Of a stretch of DNA of 7,278 nt, positions 1 through 6,734 are shown one piece after another. Positions within the stretch are counted from its first letter, which is position 1, and each line of letters begins with the position of its first letter. The notes under the pieces were generated by a model that worked only from the letters and a program-made list of their open reading frames with translations, was not told the DNA's origin and did no database searches. Source of the DNA: Thermoplasmata archaeon. Its GTDB lineage: Archaea > Thermoplasmatota > Thermoplasmata > UBA10834. The DNA is taken from positions 30,077-37,354 of the forward strand of contig DUKU01000007.1 of the NCBI GenBank assembly GCA_013329135.1. Direction: 5' to 3'. Position numbers and translations under genes: made by a program.

Positions 1-1311
1 GACGAGTACGTCAAGCGCTACGGCGGGATATGCTACAACAGGTTCGAGGACACAGATCCTGCCAGGATCGACCCTGCAGGCTACGACTCGATTCCGGCGG
101 ACTTCGAGTGGCTCGGCGTCAAGATACACAAGACGATCATCCAGAGTGACAGGTTCGAGATATACTACGACATCGCCCGCAAGCTCCTGGACATGGGCAA
201 GGCCTACGTGTGCACGTGCAAGCCAGACGACTGGAGGGATCTCAAGAACCACAAGAAGGCGTGCCCTCACAGGGAGCAGCCGGTCGAGGAGCAGCTCCTC
301 CGCTGGGACAAGATGTTCGACGGCTCGTACAAGATCGAGGAGGCGTCGGTCATGGTCAAGACGGACCTGAACCATCCTAATCCAGCTATACGTGACTTCG
401 TCGCGCTGAGGATAGACGACACGCCTCATCCAAGGACGGGCACGAAGTACAGGGTCTATCCACTCATGAACCTGGCAGTGGCTGTCGACGACCACCTGCT
501 GGACCTGACCCATGTGCTCAGGGGCAAGGACCATCTGAACAACACATACAGGCAGGAGTATTTGTTTGGCTACATGGGCTGGAAGGTCCCTGAGTACATC
601 CACTACGGCCGCGTGTCCATAGAGGACGCGCAGCTGTCCACTTCCAAGATGGCCAAAGGGATCAAGGAAGGTCTGTACACGGGTTGGGACGACCCTCAGC
701 TCGGGACCCTCGGTGCGATGAGGAGACGCGGCATCAGACCCGAGGCGATCCGGAGGTACTGGACCGAGGTAGGGATCAAGGAGGTGGACATCCAGTTCTC
801 CTGGAAGACCCTGTTCACCTACAACCGCGAACTCGTGGATGATGGCGCGGACAGATACTTCTTCGTCAATGATCCAATCCCGCTCACCATGGGTGGCCTG
901 GACGCGGACATCACGGCCAGGGCTCCGCTGCACCCTGACCATCCCGAGAGAGGCACGAGGGATCTCAAGGTGGTCAAGGGCTCAAACGTCTTCCTGGCAA
1001 GGGAGGACATGAATGGAGATCCGAAGAGGCTGAGGCTCAAGGATCTGTGCAACGTCGATGTCAAAGGGGACAAGCTGGTGTATGCTGGCAACGACCTGGC
1101 AGTCCTCAAAGAGGGCGTCAGGATCGTTCACTGGGCGCCTGCGGACGCCGTCGAGGCTGAGGTGCTCATGACCGACGGCACAACCATGAAAGGGGTCGCG
1201 GAGCCGTCATTGACGAAGTCCTTGGGGAAAGTCGTCCAGCTCGAACGGTTCGCGTTCGTCCGCGTGGAGCAGGTCGCTCCTGCGGTCAAGTGCGTCTTCA
1301 CGCACAGGTGA
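1..1311 (+). CDS. gltX: Glutamyl-tRNA synthetase, archaeal type (5' end outside window)
   Basis: Charges tRNA-Glu with glutamate in the cytoplasm. The frame is open from base 1 and ends at TGA 1309-1311, giving 436 codons. Archaeal GluRS is usually about 550-570 residues, so roughly the first 120 residues, including the HIGH motif, lie upstream. The visible part starts DEYVKRYGG and runs into RFEDTDP, the conserved segment following HIGH in class I GluRS. A CTC...CPH cysteine/histidine cluster (211-219 and 262-270) fits the putative metal-binding insert of archaeal GluRS. The KMSKS-equivalent loop is SKMAKG (643-660), the divergent form typical of archaeal GluRS. After about base 880 comes a beta-rich, GlnRS-like anticodon-binding domain, not the helical domain of bacterial GluRS. 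Whether the enzyme also charges tRNA-Gln (non-discriminating, with GatDE) is inference from archaeal biology. It is convergent with the radical SAM gene, 2 bp apart. Confidence 0.95.
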   Translation, partial: DEYVKRYGGICYNRFEDTDPARIDPAGYDSIPADFEWLGVKIHKTIIQSDRFEIYYDIARKLLDMGKAYVCTCKPDDWRDLKNHKKACPHREQPVEEQLLRWDKMFDGSYKIEEASVMVKTDLNHPNPAIRDFVALRIDDTPHPRTGTKYRVYPLMNLAVAVDDHLLDLTHVLRGKDHLNNTYRQEYLFGYMGWKVPEYIHYGRVSIEDAQLSTSKMAKGIKEGLYTGWDDPQLGTLGAMRRRGIRPEAIRRYWTEVGIKEVDIQFSWKTLFTYNRELVDDGADRYFFVNDPIPLTMGGLDADITARAPLHPDHPERGTRDLKVVKGSNVFLAREDMNGDPKRLRLKDLCNVDVKGDKLVYAGNDLAVLKEGVRIVHWAPADAVEAEVLMTDGTTMKGVAEPSLTKSLGKVVQLERFAFVRVEQVAPAVKCVFTHR

Positions 1312-1313
1312 CA

Positions 1314-2354
1314 TCAGACGTCCCAGAACGGGACGATGTCGCACGATAGACACGCGTGGCACATGGTCTTGAACTTCAGAGTGGATAGCCCGTGCCTGCT
1401 CAGGATGGTCTTCTCTTCAGTGGCCAGCTTCAACATGCGTTCGGCCGTCACTGGTTCCAGCTTCCCGAGCGCGCCATCGAGGGCCTTGGAGTTCATCTCG
1501 TCGACCCTCAGTGCCCTGAGAGTGGCCACGGCCCCCATGTTGGCCAGGACCGCGACTCCCTCGAGCACATTCTCGTCATCCTCGCCGAGGCCGAAGATGA
1601 TGTTCGAGCACACCTTGTTCCTCCCGAACACCTCACCGGCGTGGTTGACGGCGTGCAGTATGTGATCCAGGTCCATGTCGCCACAGACCTTCTCGAATAT
1701 GTCACGATCGAACGTCTCGATGTTGAGTTTGATCTCGTCTGCGCCCGCATCCCTGAGCATGTCGACCTCGTCGGGTCTCGTAGTATATGGTTCGACTCCG
1801 ATGGGGACGTTTGGCAGCTCCGCCCTGATGCGCCCTACGAGTCCCGCCATTCTCCTCACGGTCATCGAAGGTGAATGAGTCACGGCGCTCGTGAATGCGA
1901 CTGACTGGAACCCCTCCTTGGTCGACGCGTCCAGGATCATCTCCGCAATCCTGTCATCCGTGAGGTCCTTGGTCGCGTCATGTGTTAGCCTGGGTGAGTT
2001 GCAGAACTTGCAGTCGTAAACGCACGCGCTCTCGATGTTCACGAACGCCTGGTAGGGCGCGTGCATCAAAGTCGGGACGAGTTCCACACCGTCGATGAAA
2101 GCCTTCCCTGACCTCGTGAGCGATAGCCTGCCGTCCCGGGAAACGAGTTCGAACTCCCCCGAGTCCCTGGATATTGCCTTCTTCGCCCTTGTGCCGCCGA
2201 ACGAGAACACGGCAGAGGTCCTGCCAGCGCCTGGTCCAGCCGTCGACCTGCTCGCGGGGAATGGGAGTCTGAACCCTTCGGGGAGTTTGACGGGTCCGCC
2301 TGCGAGGAGTTCGGCCTTCTGGCGAGCCGTTTCAAGGCTCACTTTCGCTTCCAT
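1314..2354 (-). CDS. Radical SAM protein with extra C-terminal Cys cluster, function unknown
   Basis: A 346-residue radical SAM enzyme. Residues 111-118 (CVYDCKFC) are the CX3CX2C motif that holds the SAM-binding [4Fe-4S] cluster. EPYTTRPDE, DEIKLNIETF and NIIFGLGEDDE downstream fit the strands of a partial TIM barrel like that of biotin synthase, HydE or PylB. An N-terminal region of about 95 residues with SRSTAGPGAG (35-44) and HAPYQAF (98-104) precedes the barrel. The C-terminus carries CHACLSC (C332, C335, C338), a second CX2CX2C set that could bind an auxiliary Fe-S cluster or metal. The ATG overlaps the 3' end of cysS by 16 bp and has a Shine-Dalgarno-like AGAGGGTG four bases upstream, so translation is probably coupled. 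I cannot name the reaction. A cofactor role (lipoyl, biotin-like or methanogen cofactor) is possible but not shown. The fold class is secure, the function is not. Confidence 0.9.
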   Translation of the reverse strand: MEAKVSLETARQKAELLAGGPVKLPEGFRLPFPASRSTAGPGAGRTSAVFSFGGTRAKKAISRDSGEFELVSRDGRLSLTRSGKAFIDGVELVPTLMHAPYQAFVNIESACVYDCKFCNSPRLTHDATKDLTDDRIAEMILDASTKEGFQSVAFTSAVTHSPSMTVRRMAGLVGRIRAELPNVPIGVEPYTTRPDEVDMLRDAGADEIKLNIETFDRDIFEKVCGDMDLDHILHAVNHAGEVFGRNKVCSNIIFGLGEDDENVLEGVAVLANMGAVATLRALRVDEMNSKALDGALGKLEPVTAERMLKLATEEKTILSRHGLSTLKFKTMCHACLSCDIVPFWDV

Positions 2355-3820
2355 CCAGCACCCTCTTTCGTGTCCTGGATCTCTATTCCCAACTCCGCCA
2401 GTCTCTTCCGTATCTGGTCGGCGTAGGCGAAGTCCTTGGTCTTCCTCGCCCTGCTCCTCTCCTCCACCCAGACCTTCACGCGGCCGTCGTCAGCGAGTTC
2501 TTCCTTCGTCACATTGTCGAGGCTCAATCCCGTCCTCACGACGGTGACCTCATCTCGAGTCCCGGCGCTCTCGGGCACGGTGACGAAAGTCTGCCTCTCT
2601 TTGATGAGCACATCGAAGATGCTGTTGAATCTGTCGAAAGTCTGCACGACGTTCTCTGCTCCCTTCTTGCTCAGGCGGCTGTCGCCTATCAGCCTGTTCG
2701 TCTCGCGTGCGAAATCGAACATGGTTGCGATAGCCTCCCTGCTTGAGAAATCGTCGTCCAGCCGTTCCTCGACCTTCTTCCAAGCTTCATCGCACAGCCG
2801 CGACGCATCGTCGTCGCCTTTCGCTTTGTCCAGCGTGGACAGCGCGGCGTCGTAGGCGTTGTTGAGCTTCTCCAGCGCCTTCCTCGACTCCTCAAGCGAG
2901 TCCTCGTCGAACACGAGCGGGGCGCTGTAGGTCGCGTTGAGTACGAAGAACCTCACGACCTCCGGCTTGTACTTCGCGAGGATGTCCTGGATCGTGAAGA
3001 AGTTCTTCAGCGACTTGGACATCTTCTCCTCGCCTATCGTGAGCATCCCATTGTGCATCCAGTACTTGGTGAACTGCTTTCCGTTGTACGCCTCGGACTG
3101 CAGGATCTCATTCTCGTGATGAGGGAACACCAGATCCGTGCCACCGCCGTGGATGTCGACCGTCGGCCCGATGTGCTTCAAGCACATGGCCGAGCACTCG
3201 ATGTGCCATCCGGGCCTGCCCTTGCCCCAGGGCGAATCCCACGCGATCTCTCCAGGCTTTGCGGCTTTCCAGAGGGCGAAGTCCATCGGGTCATGTTTCT
3301 CTTCATCCACCTCGATCCTCGCCCCAGCGACCATCTGGTCGAGGGACTGGCCGGATAGTTTGCCGTACTCGACGGCCTTCTTGACGCTGAAGTATACAGA
3401 TTCGTGCGATTCGTAGGCGAAGCCCTTGTCCACCAGACCCTTGACCATCGCGATGATCTCTGGCATCGTCTCGCTGGCCTTCGGGTAGACGTCCGCCTTC
3501 TTCACCTTCAGTTTGTGCATGTCCCTCTCGTACTCTCGAATCATGTCGCTCGACAGCATGAGCGGGTCGATGCCCATCTCGTTCGCCCGCGCAATGATCT
3601 TGTCGTCGACGTCGGTGAAGTTCGTGACATGCTTGACCTCGTACCCGCGATACCTGAGCCATCGCACTATGAGGTCGAAATTGATGGCTGACTTGGCGTG
3701 ACCGAGGTGGGACCTGTCGTAGACCGTGACGCCGCAGACGTACATCCCGACCTTGCCTGGCTGGACGGTCACGAGCGGCTCCTTCCGCCTGGTCAGCGAG
3801 TTGTGGAGAACTATCGCCAT
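2339..3820 (-). CDS. cysS: Cysteinyl-tRNA synthetase
   Basis: Class I synthetase that attaches cysteine to tRNA-Cys. At 493 residues it is slightly longer than the 461-residue E. coli enzyme. The HIGH signature is HLGH at residues 38-41 and KMSKS is exact at 266-270. All four zinc ligands known from E. coli CysRS are present at matching places: C29 (YVCGVTVYD), C209 (WHIECSAMC), H234 and E238 (FPHHENE). The DALR-type helical domain follows at about 300-450, and the tail has the usual RKTKDFAYADQIRKRLAELGIEIQDT segment near the C-terminus. Third gene of the operon, 33 bp after cysE. There is no clear Shine-Dalgarno; the GGTGA about 11 bases upstream is weak. A canonical CysRS means this organism need not rely on the SepRS/SepCysS indirect route used by many methanogens. 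Confidence 0.97.
   Translation of the reverse strand: MAIVLHNSLTRRKEPLVTVQPGKVGMYVCGVTVYDRSHLGHAKSAINFDLIVRWLRYRGYEVKHVTNFTDVDDKIIARANEMGIDPLMLSSDMIREYERDMHKLKVKKADVYPKASETMPEIIAMVKGLVDKGFAYESHESVYFSVKKAVEYGKLSGQSLDQMVAGARIEVDEEKHDPMDFALWKAAKPGEIAWDSPWGKGRPGWHIECSAMCLKHIGPTVDIHGGGTDLVFPHHENEILQSEAYNGKQFTKYWMHNGMLTIGEEKMSKSLKNFFTIQDILAKYKPEVVRFFVLNATYSAPLVFDEDSLEESRKALEKLNNAYDAALSTLDKAKGDDDASRLCDEAWKKVEERLDDDFSSREAIATMFDFARETNRLIGDSRLSKKGAENVVQTFDRFNSIFDVLIKERQTFVTVPESAGTRDEVTVVRTGLSLDNVTKEELADDGRVKVWVEERSRARKTKDFAYADQIRKRLAELGIEIQDTKEGAGWKRK
2355..2366 (-). promoter_or_regulatory. Ribosome binding site of the radical SAM gene, inside cysS
   Basis: On the minus strand AGAGGGTG (2359-2366) lies four bases before the ATG at 2354-2352. 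It sits within the last codons of cysS (K-E-G-A-G), so the radical SAM start falls inside the upstream gene. This supports the chosen start and translational coupling. The match to the archaeal anti-Shine-Dalgarno is partial. Confidence 0.5.
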
Positions 3821-3853
3821 GGGCTATCACGTCACCGATGGTCGGAGGGCTAT

Positions 3854-4579
3854 TCAAGGCTTCTCTTTCACCGGGCAGGAGAGCTCCGCTGGCTGGGGCG
3901 TTCCGGACTTCGTTGCCGCCGCTGGTCTCTTGTACTCGACCCCGAGCTTCTTCTCAATGAGTTCGAGCCGATACTCCATCTCGGAGAGGCTGTGGCAGAG
4001 GTCGACGAAGGCGTTCACGACCGGGTCCGGCAGCTCCTCGTGGTGGAGGTCGATCGAAGTGGTTCCCTCTCTCTTCACAATCTTGGCCGGCACGCCGACC
4101 ACGGTCGAGTTCGGAGGCACGGACTTGACGACGACAGAACCCGCTCCCACTCTGACGTTGTCGCCTATGACGACCGGTCCGAGTATGGTAGCGCCAGCGC
4201 CGATCACCACGTTGTTCCCGATGGTGGGGTGCCTCTTCTTCTTCTCTGTGCTGACGCCCCCGAGGGTCACTCCCTGGTATATGGACACATTGTCGCCTAT
4301 GATCGAAGTTTCGCCTATGACCACGCCCGTGGCGTGGTCGATGAAGAACTCCTTGCCGACGGTCGCTCCCGGGTGTATGTCCGCGCCCGTGAGCACGCGT
4401 GATATGTAGTTCAGCGCCCTAGCCGTCTTGAAGTGCCCTTTCAGGTACATCCTGTGTGACGCCTTGTAGAACCTGAGGGCGTGCAGTCCCGGGCTGAATA
4501 GCAGGGCCTCGGCCCTGCTCTTCGCGGCAGGGTCTCTCTCGAGCACGATGTCGATGTCTCTCTTCTCCCTGTCAGCCAT
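3854..4579 (-). CDS. cysE: Serine O-acetyltransferase
   Basis: Makes O-acetylserine from serine and acetyl-CoA, the first committed step of cysteine synthesis. The 241-residue protein has a short alpha-helical N-terminus (about 1-64), then a left-handed beta-helix of hexapeptide repeats (about 65-175). The catalytic pair known from E. coli (D143, H158) is found as D67 in DIHPGA and H82 in IDHATGVVIGE. TLGGVS and KKKRHPTIGNNVVIGAGATILG follow, as in the family. The N-terminal helical part is much shorter than the roughly 140 residues of E. coli CysE, resembling the short Bacillus-type enzyme. A likely helical or coiled segment (about 185-217, PVVNAFVDLCHSLSEMEYRL) and a Pro/Ala/Lys-rich tail end in VKEKP. 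The terminal isoleucine that docks in CysK in the classic cysteine synthase complex is absent. The ATG is 5 bp after the cysK stop; the only GGAG is about 11 bases upstream, within cysK. Confidence 0.95.
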   Translation of the reverse strand: MADREKRDIDIVLERDPAAKSRAEALLFSPGLHALRFYKASHRMYLKGHFKTARALNYISRVLTGADIHPGATVGKEFFIDHATGVVIGETSIIGDNVSIYQGVTLGGVSTEKKKRHPTIGNNVVIGAGATILGPVVIGDNVRVGAGSVVVKSVPPNSTVVGVPAKIVKREGTTSIDLHHEELPDPVVNAFVDLCHSLSEMEYRLELIEKKLGVEYKRPAAATKSGTPQPAELSCPVKEKP

Positions 4580-4584
4580 GGCGG

Positions 4585-5511
4585 TCAGTCTCCAAACAGG
4601 TCAGTGCTCAAATATCTTTCTCCAGTGTCTGGAAAGATAACGACCACATTCTTCCCTGGCCCCAAATCCTTCGCCACTTTGAGCGCTGCCCAGGCCGCCG
4701 CCCCGGATGATATACCCACGAGCATGCCCTCAAGCCGCGCGAGATCCCTTGCAGTCATGACGGCATCCTCGTTCCGGACTCCGATGACGGAGTCATAGAC
4801 ATTCGTGTCCAGTGTCTTGGGCACGAATCCCGCGCCGATGCCTTGTATGCTGTGCGGTCCAGGTCGTCCTCCAGATAGCACCGGGGATCCCTCTGGCTCC
4901 ACAGCTATCACCTTCACTTGGGGGAATTTCCGCCTGAGAATATGCCCGACGCCCGTTATGGTGCCGCCCGTGCCAACGCCAGCTACGAAGGCGTCAACCT
5001 TGTCCAGCGCCCTGAGGATCTCCCTGGCCGTGGTCTTCCTGTGTGTTACCGGGTTGGCCTTGTTCTCGAACTGCTGGGGCATGAACGCCCCTGGGATGCT
5101 TGTGACCAGTTCCTTGGCCTTCTCGACCGCTCCGTTCATCCCTGCGGCACCCGGAGTCAGGACTACCTCGGCTCCCAGGGCTTTGAGCATCTTTCTTCGC
5201 TCGATGCTCATCGTGTCGGGCATCGTGAGCACGAGTTTGTACCCCTTGACCGCACAGACCATCGCCAGCCCTATGCCCGTGTTGCCGGAGGTCGGCTCGA
5301 TGACGGTGGATCCCTTCGTCAGCAGTCCCTTCCTCTCCGCGGCCTCTATCATGCCCTTAGCTATGCGGTCCTTGACCGACCCCATCGGGTTGAACCACTC
5401 GAGCTTCGCATAGATGTCCGCAGAGTTTTCAGGGACAACCCTGGAGAGCTTGACCATGGGGGTCTGTCCCACGGTATCGAGGATGCTTGCGAGCGGTCTT
5501 CTCTGAGTCAT
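4585..5511 (-). CDS. cysK: Cysteine synthase (O-acetylserine sulfhydrylase)
   Basis: PLP enzyme (fold type II) that converts O-acetylserine and sulfide to cysteine and acetate. The 308-residue length is typical of CysK/CysM. K47 in NPMGSVKDR is the PLP Schiff-base lysine. TSGNTG (74-79) is the substrate carboxylate loop, GVGTGGTITG (178-187) the PLP phosphate loop, and GISSGAA (266-272) the region that contacts the pyridine ring. PQQFENKANP (145-154) is also typical. It is neither fused to a CBS domain (cystathionine beta-synthase) nor extended like the O-phosphoserine sulfhydrylase of Aeropyrum. With cysE next door, O-acetylserine is the likely substrate. First gene of the minus-strand operon. 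The ATG is only about 30 bases from a TATA box, so there is little room for a leader, which supports this start. Confidence 0.96.
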   Translation of the reverse strand: MTQRRPLASILDTVGQTPMVKLSRVVPENSADIYAKLEWFNPMGSVKDRIAKGMIEAAERKGLLTKGSTVIEPTSGNTGIGLAMVCAVKGYKLVLTMPDTMSIERRKMLKALGAEVVLTPGAAGMNGAVEKAKELVTSIPGAFMPQQFENKANPVTHRKTTAREILRALDKVDAFVAGVGTGGTITGVGHILRRKFPQVKVIAVEPEGSPVLSGGRPGPHSIQGIGAGFVPKTLDTNVYDSVIGVRNEDAVMTARDLARLEGMLVGISSGAAAWAALKVAKDLGPGKNVVVIFPDTGERYLSTDLFGD

Positions 5512-5538
5512 TGACGACCCTGAGATGATGGGGACGAA

Positions 5539-5550
5539 CTTATATAGGTT
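5539..5550 (-). promoter_or_regulatory. TATA-box promoter of the cysK-cysE-cysS-radical SAM operon
   Basis: On the minus strand the sequence reads AACCTATATAAG, with TATATAAG at 5546-5539. It is the clearest TATA box in the window, centred about 32 bases before the cysK ATG. Archaeal transcription usually starts about 25-27 bases after the box centre, which puts the start at about 5516 and leaves roughly five untranslated bases. The transcript should be leaderless or nearly so, leaving no room for a riboswitch or attenuator. Confidence 0.7.
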
Positions 5551-5652
5551 AGTCGTCCGCTCCTGCGTCGTCCCGACAGCGACGTATGAAAATGTCCACA
5601 GGCTACGGGCTCGTAGGTCAGTATCGCCGGTCCTTCGATTTCTGCACTACAT

Positions 5653-5680
5653 TTCTAGCCTTGAACCACAACCGTATTTA
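5653..5680 (+). promoter_or_regulatory. Putative promoter of the first secreted-protein gene, shared block
   Basis: Positions 5653-5672 match 6640-6659, upstream of the paralogue, at 16 of 20 bases, consensus TTCTAnCnTTGnACCAnAAC. Both copies run straight into an AT-rich patch, here TATTTA (5675-5680), which could be a weak TATA box with the ACCAnAAC part as the BRE or an activator site. The predicted transcription start is near 5704. Between this block and the cysK promoter (5551-5652) I see no gene. Confidence 0.45.
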
Positions 5681-5755
5681 CGCCGTGAACTAGGTGGCCG
5701 GTCAGTAGGCGCGCTCAGGGGAGGGTGACGCTGAATCCTGATGGCTCTCGCATGA

Positions 5756-6508
5756 GTGCGGCCTCTATCGAAAGAGGGGGGAGACGACACGCAGAACAAG
5801 AAGTTGATAGTGGGAGCTGTCGCCCTGGTGATGCTGTCCTTGACAGCCGTCCAGGCGACCGCTGAGTATAGCCTGACCGAGAGTGTAATCTACGCAGAGG
5901 GCATAGGTTTCGACAGCCTCGAGGTGACCCCGGACGCGGCATACCCCGCGACCATCGTGGGATCCGCGACTAACGTGGTGCTCGACTGGTCCGATGACAT
6001 CGTGTTCCACCAGTTCCCGGTCGGACAGAAGATCAGGACCGAGGTCGTGCTGCACGAGATGAACGCGGACAACACCATGGGGCCAGCGGTCTACACGATA
6101 ACCGCGCACCTGCTGATCGCGCCGCTCAAGGCCGACGGCTCGCTCGGCACCGTGCTCTACGAGAGCTCCATCGCCGAGGGTCTCTGGGTGGACGGTCCGT
6201 CTGACGCCTACTCCGCTGAGGTCAACGAGCTGGGACTCCTGCTCTACGGGTTCAACTGGGAAACCAGGGGACTCCAGGCTGGGACATACCGGCTGATCTT
6301 CTGGCTGGAGAAGGACGCGAGCTGCCCTGACGTGAACCCATACAGTGGGTTGCCGATCGTGTACAACCCTGTGGACATAACGCAGGGTGCACCTGGCGAC
6401 ACAGACCCGTCCGCGGGCACGATCTACGGCATCGTCGGCTACGATCTGGCCAACAACATGTCGTGGCTGGACATAACGCTCACGGCGAAGAATTCCGGCA
6501 GGAAGTAG
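5756..6508 (+). CDS. Small secreted protein of unknown function, paralogue 1
   Basis: I do not recognise the family. Coordinates give the longest frame from GTG 5756 (250 residues, stop TAG 6506-6508). That GTG directly follows an in-frame TGA and has no ribosome binding site. Comparison with the paralogue places the real start at 5789, where the codon is ACG; that gives N-terminus MQNKKLIVGAVALVM, a normal signal peptide. TTG 5804 is the other option. The hydrophobic core (residues 17-33) is followed by ATA, with cleavage likely after A36 before EYSLTES. The mature protein of about 214 residues is strand-rich and acidic. It has one cysteine (SCPD), one N-glycosylation sequon (NMS) and no C-terminal membrane anchor, so it is probably released or loosely attached outside the cell. 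DWSDDIVFHQFPVGQKIRTE (77-96) and VYTITAHLLI are shared with the next gene. It may be a beta-sandwich (Ig-like) domain, which is inference only. Confidence 0.8.
   Translation: MRPLSKEGGDDTQNKKLIVGAVALVMLSLTAVQATAEYSLTESVIYAEGIGFDSLEVTPDAAYPATIVGSATNVVLDWSDDIVFHQFPVGQKIRTEVVLHEMNADNTMGPAVYTITAHLLIAPLKADGSLGTVLYESSIAEGLWVDGPSDAYSAEVNELGLLLYGFNWETRGLQAGTYRLIFWLEKDASCPDVNPYSGLPIVYNPVDITQGAPGDTDPSAGTIYGIVGYDLANNMSWLDITLTAKNSGRK
5758..5785 (+). promoter_or_regulatory. Leader hairpin and Shine-Dalgarno of the first secreted-protein gene
   Basis: GCGG is followed by the inverted repeat CCTCT (5762-5766) and AGAGG (5773-5777) with loop ATCGAA, then GGGGAGAC (5778-5785). The 3' arm forms part of a strong purine-rich ribosome binding site, AGAGGGGGGAG (5773-5783). 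The same order (GCGG, short hairpin, GGGAGAC) precedes the paralogue's ATG. GGAG ends five bases before ACG 5789. This argues that the stretch is an untranslated leader, although it lies inside the longest reading frame. Confidence 0.45.
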
Positions 6509-6526
6509 GAGCAACCAAACCATAAC

Positions 6527-6556
6527 CGGATGCACGGGCCGTCCGCCCTGCATCCG
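6527..6556 (+). terminator. Terminator-like hairpin after paralogue 1
   Basis: Begins 18 bases after the stop codon. The arm CGGATGCA-c-GGGC (6527-6539) pairs with GCCCTGCATCCG (6545-6556), giving 12 base pairs with one bulged C (6535) and a five-base loop CGTCC. A pyrimidine-rich CATTTCTCT (6561-6569) follows, but there is no long T-run. It could be a terminator or a 3'-end stabiliser. It separates the two paralogues into different transcription units. Confidence 0.55.
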
Positions 6557-6639
6557 TGCTCATTTCTCTAGTCATCCGATGACGAGGACTTCTCGGACGG
6601 GGTTTATCAAGTCAGTGTGGGTGGGATTTGGGGCGTCGT

Positions 6640-6668
6640 TTCTACCATTGTACCAAAACGATAAACTA
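6640..6668 (+). promoter_or_regulatory. Putative promoter of the second secreted-protein gene, shared block
   Basis: Second copy of the TTCTAnCnTTGnACCAnAAC block (6640-6659), followed by GATAAACTA (6660-6668), a possible weak TATA element. The predicted transcription start is near 6690, leaving a leader of about 70 bases. The gene-free stretch 6509-6757 otherwise contains the hairpin at 6527-6556 and the leader element at 6735-6757. Confidence 0.45.
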
Positions 6669-6734
6669 TCCTCATCCGGCATACAGCAGGCTCACGGCCG
6701 GCACGGAGTCAGTATCGATTATACAGAGGCTCCC

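Noticed and set aside
1314..2354. Naming the radical SAM gene as biotin synthase, an archaeal lipoyl synthase (LipS-like) or PylB.
   Set aside because: Only the general barrel and Cys motifs fit. The N-terminal region and CHACLSC tail do not let me choose among families, so no symbol is given.
3698..4402. A 234-codon plus-strand frame opposite cysS and cysE.
   Set aside because: It is antisense to two well-identified enzymes and reads as low-complexity Arg/His/Asp-rich sequence typical of a GC-rich opposite-strand shadow.
5512..5560. A cysteine- or SAM-responsive riboswitch or T-box before cysK.
   Set aside because: The TATA box leaves only a few transcribed bases before the ATG.
5607..5644. 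GGGCTCGTAGGTCAG followed by TATCGCCGGTCC and TTCGATT looks like the 5' half and T-loop of a tRNA.
   Set aside because: There is no anticodon arm, no complement to the GGGCTCG acceptor strand downstream, and the order is too compressed. GTCAGTATCG recurs at 6708-6717 in the other leader, so the match is probably chance; a decayed tRNA fragment cannot be fully excluded.
5525..5728. A 67-codon plus-strand frame in the intergenic region.
   Set aside because: It covers the cysK promoter and the shared promoter block, lacks a ribosome binding site and shows no protein signature.
5756..6508. Calling paralogue 1 a pseudogene because its start codon seems lost.
   Set aside because: The reading frame is intact over the whole length, the core is conserved and a terminator-like hairpin follows; alternative starts (ACG, TTG, GTG) remain possible.
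5765..6553. A 262-codon minus-strand frame covering paralogue 1.
   Set aside because: The plus strand has the signal peptide, the ribosome binding site and homology to the neighbouring gene; the minus frame is His/Arg/Val-rich shadow sequence.
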